64,000 nucleotides of DNA from an uncultured Latescibacterota bacterium (lineage in GTDB: Bacteria > Latescibacterota > UBA2968): NCBI GenBank assembly GCA_951812755.1, contig OX638329.1:3790522-3854521 (forward strand), given 5' to 3'. The notes below the pieces were generated by a model, which had not been told where the DNA came from, did not search any database, and saw only the letters and a list, made by a program, of their open reading frames with translations. Position numbers and translations under genes: made by a program. Of this stretch, positions 7,876 to 15,739 are shown in pieces. Positions within the stretch are counted from its first letter, which is position 1. Each line of letters opens with the position of its first letter.

Positions 7876-10620
7876 ATGACACCCGACCGCGCCTGTCGGC
7901 CCGTGCAGTACACAGCGAGGATAGCCCTGTTGTGTCTGCTCCTATGCGGAAATGCCACCGGAGACATCCTCTGGGAGAACAAGGGGCCTTACGGCGGAAT
8001 AGTTTCGGCCCTTGTCATCGCTCCCTCACATCCCCAGATCCTCTATGCCGGAACAAAAGGTGGCGGCATCTTCAAATCCACCGATAGAGGGGCAACCTGG
8101 TTGCCCGTCAATGCGGGCATAACCAATAACGACATCTCTTCTCTTGTATTTGACCCCTCTCATTCCCAGACACTTTATGCAGGAACAGAAGGTGGCGGCA
8201 TCTTCAAAACCACCAGTGGTGGATCAGCCTGGCACACCGCAGGACTGAACAACCTGAACATCTATACCCTCACAACAGACCCCAAAAATCCCCACACCCT
8301 CTATGCAGGAACCACAAACGGCATCTTCAAATCCACAGATGCAGCAACCACCTGGCACACCGCAGGACTGAACAACCTGAACATCTACACCCTCGCAATA
8401 GACCCTCAAAATCCCCATACTCTCTATGCAGGAACCACAAACGGCATCTTCAAATCCACAGATGCAACAACCACCTGGCACACCGCAGGACTGAACAACC
8501 TGAACATCTATACCCTCGCAATAGACCCTCAAAATCCCCATACCCTCTATGCAGGAACCACAAACGGCATCTTCAAATCCACAGATGCAACAACCACCTG
8601 GCACACCGCAGGACTGAACAACCTGAACATCTATACCCTCACAACAGACCCCAAAAATCCCCACACCCTCTATGCAGGAACCACAAACGGCATCTTCAAA
8701 TCCACAGATGCAACAACCACCTGGCACACCGCAGGACTGAACAACCTGAACATCTATACCCTCGCAACAGACCCCAAAAATCCCCACACCCTCTACGCAG
8801 GAACCACAAACGGCATCTTCAAAACTCTCAGCGGAGAGACGGCCTGGACAGCGATCAACACTGGGCTGACAAATGTGGATATCCAGGTACTGGCCCTGGC
8901 TCCCTCAGCCCCCCGGATCGTCTATGCCGGATCAACCGTCGGCCTTTTCAAAAGCATCGACGGAGGCACATCCTGGACTCACACAACACTGGCAGGCACC
9001 CGGGTCTATGCCCTCGCGGTCGAACCCATCAATCCCCAGACTCTCTATGCGGGAACAGCCGGAAAAGGCATCTTCAAAAGTGACAGCGAAGGGCACTCCT
9101 GGACAGCGGTCAATACTGGACTGACCCACAGGGAAATCTTCTCCCTGCTGATAGACCCTGCCGATACTCGCACGGTCTATGCGGGAACAGCCAGCGGCAT
9201 CTTCAAAACCCAAAATAGGGGCAGGGTATGGTCTCCTCTGGGCCTTAGCCATACCAGCGTCCTCTCCCTGGCCGTCCATCCCGCCCATCCTCAGATCCTC
9301 TATGCAGGAACAATAGAAGGTATTTACATGTCTTCTCACGGGGGAAACCACTGGACTCACATAGAGCAGATGGATATAAAAACCTTTGCCTTAACAATTG
9401 ACCCTGAAAATCCCCAGACCCTCTATGCCGGGGTAGCTGGCGGGGGACTATTCAAAACAAACGACGGTGGAAAGACCTGGGCATCCGTCGGCACTGGCCT
9501 AACTCAGAAATGGATATTCGCTCTGGCGATTGATCCCGAAACCCCGCAAACCGTCTATGCTGGAACAGGGGGTGGTATCTTCAAAACCGCGGATGGCGGG
9601 ACAACCTGGAAAAGAACAATCGCGGGCCTGACCCATCCGATCACTCTCTCACTGGCGGTAGATCTCCAGAACCCTCAAACCATTTACGCTGGAACCCTCG
9701 GAGGCGTATTCAAAACCGGGGCTGAGGAGATGGCCTGGAGGAAAAGAGGACTACCCGGTGCGAGGGTGCTCAGCCTGCTGCCCGACCTCGAAAATCCCCA
9801 GGCCCTCTACGCAGGAACTCTGGGCGGTATCTTCAAAACCACCGACGCGGGTATATCATGGACACACACCAGCAAGGGCATGACAAATACAAAGGTCCAG
9901 GCTCTTGCTACCCATCCTTCACAACCTCATATCCTCTACGCAGGAACTCTGGGCGGTGTCTTCAAATCTACCGATACGGGTGCGTCATGGACACACGCCA
10001 GCAAGGGTATGACAAATACAAAGGTCCAGGCTCTTGCTACCCATCCTTCACAACCTCATATCCTCTACGCTGGAACCCTGGGCGGTGTCTTCATATCCAC
10101 CGATACGGGTATATCATGGACACACACCAGCAAGGGCATGACAAACACAAAGGTCCAGGCTCTTGCTACCCATCCTTCACAGCCTCATATCCTCTACGCA
10201 GGAACTCTGGGCGGTATCTTCAAATCTACCGATACGGGTGCGTCATGGACACACGCCAGCAAGGGTATGACAAATACAGAGATCCGAACCCTCGCCATCC
10301 ACCGATCACAACCCCAAACCCTCTACGCCGGGACATACGACGGTGTATTCAAAAGTGCGGATGGGGGGATGTTCTGGACGCCCGTCAACACAGGGCTGAC
10401 CAATAAACGCATCCTCTTTCTCGTTATCCATCCCGCGAACCCCCAGACAGTTTATGCCGCGACCCCCGGTGGTGGTATCTACAAAACGACCAATGGAGGG
10501 CAAAGCTGGCTTCCCGCAGGACTGACGGACACCTTTGTTTACACCCTGGCCATTCACCCTTTGCGTCCCGAAACGGTATATGCCGGAACATACGGACAGG
10601 GCGTATTTCAAACACCATAA
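7876..10620 (+). CDS. Secreted BNR/VPS10-like beta-propeller repeat protein
   Basis: A 914-residue protein made almost wholly of about 20 repeats of 41-44 residues. Each has the pattern aLAidPxnPqtLYAGTxxGiFKSTDgGxxWtxxxxGLtn. This resembles BNR/sortilin-VPS10 and Ycf48-like propeller blades, with the Asp-x-Gly-x-x-Trp turn of Asp-boxes (STDRGATW, SIDGGTSW, TNDGGKTW). Residues 1-30 are a signal peptide, so it is exported. ATGs at 7870 and 7876 are in frame; the AAAGGA site is too close to the first and 9 bases from the second, so I prefer 7876. Two blocks of blades are near-identical at DNA level. No catalytic residues are recognisable; a binding or structural role at the cell surface is likely. 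It converges on the GWxTD gene. Confidence 0.75.
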   Translation: MTPDRACRPVQYTARIALLCLLLCGNATGDILWENKGPYGGIVSALVIAPSHPQILYAGTKGGGIFKSTDRGATWLPVNAGITNNDISSLVFDPSHSQTLYAGTEGGGIFKTTSGGSAWHTAGLNNLNIYTLTTDPKNPHTLYAGTTNGIFKSTDAATTWHTAGLNNLNIYTLAIDPQNPHTLYAGTTNGIFKSTDATTTWHTAGLNNLNIYTLAIDPQNPHTLYAGTTNGIFKSTDATTTWHTAGLNNLNIYTLTTDPKNPHTLYAGTTNGIFKSTDATTTWHTAGLNNLNIYTLATDPKNPHTLYAGTTNGIFKTLSGETAWTAINTGLTNVDIQVLALAPSAPRIVYAGSTVGLFKSIDGGTSWTHTTLAGTRVYALAVEPINPQTLYAGTAGKGIFKSDSEGHSWTAVNTGLTHREIFSLLIDPADTRTVYAGTASGIFKTQNRGRVWSPLGLSHTSVLSLAVHPAHPQILYAGTIEGIYMSSHGGNHWTHIEQMDIKTFALTIDPENPQTLYAGVAGGGLFKTNDGGKTWASVGTGLTQKWIFALAIDPETPQTVYAGTGGGIFKTADGGTTWKRTIAGLTHPITLSLAVDLQNPQTIYAGTLGGVFKTGAEEMAWRKRGLPGARVLSLLPDLENPQALYAGTLGGIFKTTDAGISWTHTSKGMTNTKVQALATHPSQPHILYAGTLGGVFKSTDTGASWTHASKGMTNTKVQALATHPSQPHILYAGTLGGVFISTDTGISWTHTSKGMTNTKVQALATHPSQPHILYAGTLGGIFKSTDTGASWTHASKGMTNTEIRTLAIHRSQPQTLYAGTYDGVFKSADGGMFWTPVNTGLTNKRILFLVIHPANPQTVYAATPGGGIYKTTNGGQSWLPAGLTDTFVYTLAIHPLRPETVYAGTYGQGVFQTP
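8231..8822 (+). repeat. Tandem array of near-identical 123-bp units inside the propeller gene
   Basis: The sequence GGCACACCGCAGGACTGAAC recurs exactly at 8231, 8354, 8477, 8600 and 8723, a strict 123-bp (41-codon) period. Differences are mainly at two or three codons per unit (TTDPK, AIDPQ, ATDPK). This near identity at synonymous sites points to recent duplication or gene conversion. Confidence 0.9.
9858..10287 (+). repeat. Tandem array of 129-bp units (258-bp alternating pairs)
   Basis: The word ATGGACACAC recurs at 9858, 9987, 10116 and 10245 with a strict 129-bp (43-codon) period. The units alternate ISWTHTSKGM, ASWTHASKGM, ISWTHTSKGM, ASWTHASKGM. The last event was therefore probably duplication of a two-blade, 258-bp unit. 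Reading frame is preserved. Confidence 0.85.
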
Positions 10621-10659
10621 AAAAAGCGGGCACAGATCAAAACGCGATCTATAGCCCGC
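10619..10659 (-). terminator. Rho-independent terminator of the GWxTD gene
   Basis: GCGGGC (10626-10631) pairs with GCCCGC (10654-10659), and inner AGATC pairs with GATCT. Read on the minus strand the stem is followed by seven T. It lies between convergent genes and would end the 10680-13142 transcript; the stem may also hinder read-through from the propeller gene. Confidence 0.8.
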
Positions 10660-10679
10660 AGTCTCAACACAAATTCCTT

Positions 10680-13142
10680 TTATTCCTTGATCTCGAACCT
10701 CGCCTCACTGGAAGCAGTCTCGTCCGTGTTGAGGTCTTTCACCAAAACCGTCAGTACGACCTCCCCGGGCACCACCTCATTCAAATCGAGTTCGATATAA
10801 CTGTGCTGCGTTTCCTGCCTGCCGAGTTGCTCCTGCCCTACCGCGACCTTTTCGCCCGGCTCTTCGTCTCTGAACGCCCGAAAAATCCGCGAAATTACCC
10901 CTGGTGGTTTGCCCGAACGAATCGTGTATTCCACCGTATAGCTGGTCATCCCAAACGCGTTTCGTTTGAGATTGTAGATTTCGTAATAGATAAAAACAGG
11001 CTGCCCCTTTTTGTACAACCGCGTCGGCATCGGCACCACCTGCAGTCCGTTCTTGGAGAACGGCCCCGGCTCATCCCCTGCAGAGACCTTCCAGGCCAAC
11101 TGGATATCGCTCAGTTTCAGCGGCCCTGCTGGATACGGCTCTGCGATCACCTGCTTGCGGTAGGCACCGACCTCTCCCTTCAGCCTGTCCTCCATCCGCA
11201 CATCCAGGGTATATTCTCCAGCGGGCACATTCACAGCGACCACCTGGGGAATAAATCCAGTTCTCCCGGTCCGGTCTCCCGGCTCCAGGTAGGCCAGTTC
11301 ATTTCCAGATCGGTAAATCTTTCCATCTGCTTTTCCAACAAGCGCGATCCGGCAGACAGCCCTCAGTTCTGTCGTGTCGGTCGGCGAGTAAGTCGCCTCA
11401 GACATCGGCACACCGTAATAGACCTCTACGCGAACCGTATCAGCCTGCCCTCGAAACCTGGCCTCGTCGAAGTAGAAGTCTAAAGGGTAGTCCTCATCAG
11501 AAACCATATACCGATCCGGCACAGCCGCAAAGGCCCTGCGCGCAATCGATATTGGCGCCCGTCGCGTAAAGGCGTTCATAGCCCGGATGTCGTCAATGCC
11601 AGCCTGTGTACCATGCCGCAACCCCGGTGTCTTGCCCAACTCCGGAATCGGCGCATAATCGAATCCCATCTTGCCGCTCTCTCTGGTAAAGTCAATCACA
11701 ATACCCCCACCCACCCCCGTATATGTCCACGACTCCCACGGCACGAGGCTGAAATCGCTGGCACCCACGGGCAGATAAAGCCCGAAGACAGCACCGGGAT
11801 CGTAAGAGCGGATGGGAAATACCGGTCCCACCAGCGACCCGGTCAGTCCACCCGTGACCGCGTCAAACCACTGCACCCCCCTCATCGTGGTTGCCTCCTG
11901 GTACAATCCGCCCTCGGTCTCCATCAAAAGTGCCTGATCCTCGGGCAGAAGCCCCTCGTCTATTTCCAGGGGGTCCATGTACGGGATTTCCGCTCCACCG
12001 CCCATGGCGAGCAAAATGTAGTGATCCCTGTAGAGCATATTGAAAAACCGTTCCTTCACCGCATTTACAGACGTCGTAGGAGGTGGACTCGGCTGCCTGG
12101 AACGACTGCGGTGATCTGGTTCTCCATAGCGGATATAGACCTCCCCACGACGGTCCCACGGCTGCTTATAACGGGAAAAATAAGTCCGCGCATACCACAC
12201 CCTGCGGTAGTGCTCCAGCAACCGCTCATTGATCGGCGTATTATAGTCCGGATCCCGTTCTGCCCAAAAGCGATCTGCAATCGCCCGCTTTTCCTCTGCC
12301 GACGCCCGCTGGAACCGACGGGCCTCATCCCCCCACATAATCAGGCTCAGATCTTCGTACAACGCGCGTTCCTCGCCTTCCAGCCCCTCCACGTACTTGC
12401 TGAAGCCGATCCACGCCTGATCCAGAAAATTCTTCTTCCATAACGCCTGCGCCACAATCGGATACAGGTCCAGCCACTCCGGCTTCATTCGAATCACAAC
12501 CGGCAGGCGTGTCAGAATCTGATCGTAACTCCCTTCGGCTACGGCCAGTCCCCCCCATTCCAACCAGCCCTCTAAGTCCTCCGGGTCCGTCGTCAGGTAC
12601 TTCTCGTACATCTTTCTGGATTTCTCCACATCCTCCGCCGAGATTGCCCGGCACTTGTCAATCAACTGCTGCGCCGCCACATACGTAGAATCGACCGATA
12701 GCGCATCCTTTGCCGCCTGAATCGCATGCGATATCCAGTTGTGGAGATAATACGTCTGCGCTTTGTTGAAATGCGCCTCGGCGTAATCCGGTTGCTTCCT
12801 CAGTGCCTTTTGGAAATAATCGACAGCCGCCTGAAGTTGTCTCGGTTTCGCCGCATAGACCAGCCCCAGGCCGTTATAAGCCTTCGCATCGATCTGATCC
12901 TCTCCCTTCGCTTCCGCCGTCAAAAACGCCTTTTCGGCCCCCTTCGGATCTCCCGTCTTTAAGCGGACATACCCCAACTCAAGCCACAATCCCGGTCTAT
13001 CCGGGTCTGCTTTAATGCGCTCCTCCAGCACCTGCACTTCCTCCTTTGCCCCAGATGCCTCAACCTGAGCAAAGCAGAGAGACAGGATAAACAGAGCACC
13101 CAGCATCCCGGTTGAACACAGACCAAATCGCCTCTTGTCCAT
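10680..13142 (-). CDS. TPR and GWxTD-domain secreted protein
   Basis: An 820-residue protein starting at the ATG at 13142, 7 bases after AGGAGG. Residues 1-29 are a signal peptide. Residues 30-165 hold TPR-like helices (LWLELGYVRLKTGDPKGAEKAF, then YAEAHFNKAQTYYLHN). A second helical stretch runs to about 290. Near 300-350 is the GWxTD-family core: RFWAERDPDYNTPINE, YFSRYKQPWDRRGEVYIRYG, GEPDHR. The C-terminal 400 residues contain beta-rich segments, one resembling a stress-response or carrier-type sandwich. GWxTD proteins are common in FCB and Acidobacteria-like genomes and have no settled function. It is 43 bases downstream of the response-regulator gene in the same direction. Confidence 0.75.
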   Translation of the reverse strand: MDKRRFGLCSTGMLGALFILSLCFAQVEASGAKEEVQVLEERIKADPDRPGLWLELGYVRLKTGDPKGAEKAFLTAEAKGEDQIDAKAYNGLGLVYAAKPRQLQAAVDYFQKALRKQPDYAEAHFNKAQTYYLHNWISHAIQAAKDALSVDSTYVAAQQLIDKCRAISAEDVEKSRKMYEKYLTTDPEDLEGWLEWGGLAVAEGSYDQILTRLPVVIRMKPEWLDLYPIVAQALWKKNFLDQAWIGFSKYVEGLEGEERALYEDLSLIMWGDEARRFQRASAEEKRAIADRFWAERDPDYNTPINERLLEHYRRVWYARTYFSRYKQPWDRRGEVYIRYGEPDHRSRSRQPSPPPTTSVNAVKERFFNMLYRDHYILLAMGGGAEIPYMDPLEIDEGLLPEDQALLMETEGGLYQEATTMRGVQWFDAVTGGLTGSLVGPVFPIRSYDPGAVFGLYLPVGASDFSLVPWESWTYTGVGGGIVIDFTRESGKMGFDYAPIPELGKTPGLRHGTQAGIDDIRAMNAFTRRAPISIARRAFAAVPDRYMVSDEDYPLDFYFDEARFRGQADTVRVEVYYGVPMSEATYSPTDTTELRAVCRIALVGKADGKIYRSGNELAYLEPGDRTGRTGFIPQVVAVNVPAGEYTLDVRMEDRLKGEVGAYRKQVIAEPYPAGPLKLSDIQLAWKVSAGDEPGPFSKNGLQVVPMPTRLYKKGQPVFIYYEIYNLKRNAFGMTSYTVEYTIRSGKPPGVISRIFRAFRDEEPGEKVAVGQEQLGRQETQHSYIELDLNEVVPGEVVLTVLVKDLNTDETASSEARFEIKE

Positions 13143-13184
13143 AGCATAACCTCCTGCTGGTAAATCCAAAGCACCCATGCGCGA

Positions 13185-13835
13185 TCAGGTTTCGAGGGAT
13201 GTCATCCCTGCGCGGATCGCGTATTTGGTGAGATCGGCGATGTTGTGAAGGTCTAATTTTTTCATCACTCTGTGACGGTGAGATTCGACGGTCTTAATAC
13301 TCACTTCAAGTTCATAAGCAATCTGCTTCGTGGACCAGCCTTCGACCATGAGTTGGAGCACTTCGCGCTCCCGGGACGTCAGTCCTGAAGCACCACCTTC
13401 AGTTCCCGATATGCGGTGTACATAGTCTTCAATCACAACGCTCGTCACGCCGGAACTCACATAGACCTGGCCTGCAACGACGGCTTGAATGGCTTTGATC
13501 AATTCCTCGAACTCGATATCCTTCAGCAGATATCCAGACGCCCCCGCAGCGAACAGGCCCGCCACGTACCGCCTGTCAGAATACATCGACAGGCCTATGA
13601 TCTTAACACCGGGGATCTCAGCAACGATCTGGCGAGTAGCCTCAATACCGTTCAAATCCGGCATACCAATATCCATGACGACCACATCGGGCGAGAGCGC
13701 ACGGGCCAGATCCACCGCCATCCGCCCATTCTCGGCCTCTCCCACCACCTCCATATCGGGTTGTTCCACAATCATGGCACGCAATCCGGCACGCAAAATT
13801 TTGTGGTCATCAGCCAGAACAATCCGGATGCTCAT
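13185..13835 (-). CDS. NarL/FixJ-family response regulator
   Basis: A 216-residue two-domain regulator. The receiver domain (residues 2-120) has the acidic pair in LADDH, the phospho-acceptor Asp55 in VVMDIGMPD and Lys in LLKDIEF. The C-terminal LuxR-type helix-turn-helix (about 150-212) reads LTSREREVLQLMVEG then STKQIAYELEVSIKTVESHR. The start at 13835 has AAAGGAG 8 bases upstream; a longer in-frame reading adds 41 residues with no homology-like features. The kinase gene lies directly upstream in the same direction with a 143-base gap. That gap contains a GGGGT-AAA-ACCCC hairpin and the 49-bp element, so this gene may have its own, possibly autoregulated, promoter. Confidence 0.9.
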   Translation of the reverse strand: MSIRIVLADDHKILRAGLRAMIVEQPDMEVVGEAENGRMAVDLARALSPDVVVMDIGMPDLNGIEATRQIVAEIPGVKIIGLSMYSDRRYVAGLFAAGASGYLLKDIEFEELIKAIQAVVAGQVYVSSGVTSVVIEDYVHRISGTEGGASGLTSREREVLQLMVEGWSTKQIAYELEVSIKTVESHRHRVMKKLDLHNIADLTKYAIRAGMTSLET

Positions 13836-13913
13836 GGCACATCTCCTTTGTATTCTCCATCCTGCTTCAACCGTATTGTAGTGAAAATAAGTATGAAGAA
13901 AAAAGGACGCAAT

Positions 13914-13970
13914 GGGGTAAAACCCCAGAAGTGTACTTCCATATACCTGAATTGACATCGGGTAATGGAT
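13914..13970 (+). promoter_or_regulatory. Hairpin plus 49-bp conserved element, copy 2
   Basis: GGGGT (13914-13918) and ACCCC (13922-13926) form a short hairpin. The 49-bp element, 13922-13970, matches 7731-7779 at 36 of 49 positions. Its core CCTGA-N7-TCGGG is an imperfect inverted repeat, and the wider arms ATACCTGA and TCGGGTAAT also pair partly. It lies just beyond the kinase stop and about 90 bases upstream of the response-regulator start. Confidence 0.55.
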
Positions 13971-13978
13971 GAGCCTTG

Positions 13979-15712
13979 TTACCCCTCAGGGTGTCCGTTT
14001 TGCTTCAGCGGTGCCGTCAGGACGGCCCGGGTACCCTGGCGGGGTTTGGATTCGACTTGAAAATTTCCCCCCAGAAAATTCAGACGCTCCCGGATGCTGA
14101 AAAATCCGAATCCCCCTTTGTCAGGTGCGCGGCCAAAATCAATTTGCGAAGTGTCAAATCCGACTCCATCATCTTCGACCTCAATCTTTATACTGCTATC
14201 ATCTTTTTGGATCGACACCTTCACACTGCGGGCCTGGGCGTGCTTGACGACATTGATCAGCAATTCCCGCACCGTGCGGAAGAGAAGCACCGTTACCTCC
14301 TCATCCATCTTTTCTGGCTGCCCGTCGTCCTCTAAGTCGATCCGGATATCGTGCTGTTCCTGGATCTGTTCGACCAACCACTCTATGGCCGCGCCAAACT
14401 CCAGTTCGTAAAGAATCGGAAGGCTGAGTTCAAAGGTCAGCGACCGCACACTCTGAATCGCCTGATCGATAAACTCACAGGCTTCGTCCATAGATTTCGC
14501 AAGCTCAGGAAGAGATGACGATACCCTCGGTCCTCGCAACTTCATCCTCGAAACCAGTAAGGTCTGACCGATCCCATCGTGCAGATCTCTTGCTATGCGA
14601 CGCCGTTCCCTCTCCTCGGCAAGCGTCAATTCAGAGGCCAGAGTCCGCAATTGTACCTGATAGTTGCGAATCTGTTCTAAGTCCGCCACCCGGACGAGGC
14701 CCATGGACAACACTGTGGCAACCCGTTCCAGAAATGCCTGCTCGGATTCGGCAAAGGCATCTGGATGCACACTCACGAGGGCGACCGTTCCCAGAGTGTG
14801 TGGGATGTCCAGGATGCAACGGGGGAGGATCCCGTAGCGCCTGCGGATCGCCGTCAGTGCCTCCGCTGTCATCCCACCCGGATCTACCTCCAGGTCCCGT
14901 CGATAGACCATCTGTCCATCCTGCCACATACGGTAGATATTGGCGCGTTTCATCATCAGTCTGTTGAACTTTCCCGAAGGCTGGATCTCATAAGACTCAA
15001 ATGTCTGTGTTTCTACATCAATTAGCCGGTGGATCGCCAGCGCCTGGAAATCCAGTTCCAGTTCCCGTAGATGCTTGTAACAGACCTGCACGATCTGCTC
15101 CAGATCGGAGACACGCTTCATCTCCTGCACGGCCTGATTGATATGCAGCAGTGCTTCCTGTTGTCTATTTTGCTCGTTTAGCTCTGAGGTCCGGTGCTGT
15201 ACCTCTTCGGCCATCCGATGGTAGAGTTGCGTATGTCTGATAGCCAGGGCCGCATGGGAGGCGTACACCATCAATCGGTCCAGTCGCTTCTGATCCAGAG
15301 GACGCCTGCTGGACTCGTTATCCAGGCCGATCTGCCCGATCAAAATTTCTCTGCCTCCCTCTACAATTTTCAGGAGAATTTCGGCCCATTCCAGCTCAGG
15401 AGATGTCGCGTTGGAGAAGATACCGGCTTCTCTATTGAGACCGCTAACCACCTCGTATTCCGGACTTCCGGTCCGGTAGATCCAGGGGCGGTTGGAGGCC
15501 AGTCTCTGTTTTGCGTAGGGATCCCTTTTCAATGGATATACGATGGTGGAAAACGGAAACTCTTGTTCCATGCCCACCTGGAAGGCTCCCTCCATCACAT
15601 CCCGCTCTTTGTTATAGAGATAAAGCCGTACCCGGTCATACCCCTGAGACTGGATATACGTCAGGATCATCTTCAGGATATCGTCCAACATCTCAGTTTG
15701 ATCGCCATCCAT
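13979..15712 (-). CDS. Cytoplasmic GAF-domain sensor histidine kinase (NarX/DesK-type)
   Basis: A 577-residue kinase without membrane segments, so it probably senses a cytoplasmic signal. A first GAF-like domain covers residues 5-165 and a second about 205-345, joined by a coiled-coil stretch (MAEEVQHRTSELNEQ). A HisKA_3 dimerisation domain starts near 366 with phospho-acceptor His378 in RRRIARDLHDGIGQ. The HATPase domain (about 455-575) shows the N box LLINVVKHAQA, EVEDDGVGFD and GGFGFFSIRERL. It should phosphorylate the NarL-type regulator encoded next. The reading can begin at a TTG at 15718, but ATG 15712 fits the GAGG site better. Signal unknown. Confidence 0.88.
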   Translation of the reverse strand: MDGDQTEMLDDILKMILTYIQSQGYDRVRLYLYNKERDVMEGAFQVGMEQEFPFSTIVYPLKRDPYAKQRLASNRPWIYRTGSPEYEVVSGLNREAGIFSNATSPELEWAEILLKIVEGGREILIGQIGLDNESSRRPLDQKRLDRLMVYASHAALAIRHTQLYHRMAEEVQHRTSELNEQNRQQEALLHINQAVQEMKRVSDLEQIVQVCYKHLRELELDFQALAIHRLIDVETQTFESYEIQPSGKFNRLMMKRANIYRMWQDGQMVYRRDLEVDPGGMTAEALTAIRRRYGILPRCILDIPHTLGTVALVSVHPDAFAESEQAFLERVATVLSMGLVRVADLEQIRNYQVQLRTLASELTLAEERERRRIARDLHDGIGQTLLVSRMKLRGPRVSSSLPELAKSMDEACEFIDQAIQSVRSLTFELSLPILYELEFGAAIEWLVEQIQEQHDIRIDLEDDGQPEKMDEEVTVLLFRTVRELLINVVKHAQARSVKVSIQKDDSSIKIEVEDDGVGFDTSQIDFGRAPDKGGFGFFSIRERLNFLGGNFQVESKPRQGTRAVLTAPLKQNGHPEG

Positions 15713-15739
15713 CTCCAAACACCTCTGTCAAAGCCAGCA

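Noticed and set aside
8224-8787. Long minus-strand ORF with perfect Cys-rich repeats
   Set aside because: It is the antisense of the 123-bp tandem repeat in the propeller gene; the repeated peptide arises from repeat periodicity, it has no ribosome site and no upstream signals.
8231-10287. Direct repeats that might suggest a CRISPR array
   Set aside because: Units of 123 and 129 bp are contiguous, in frame and coding; there are no unique spacers, and no cas genes nearby.
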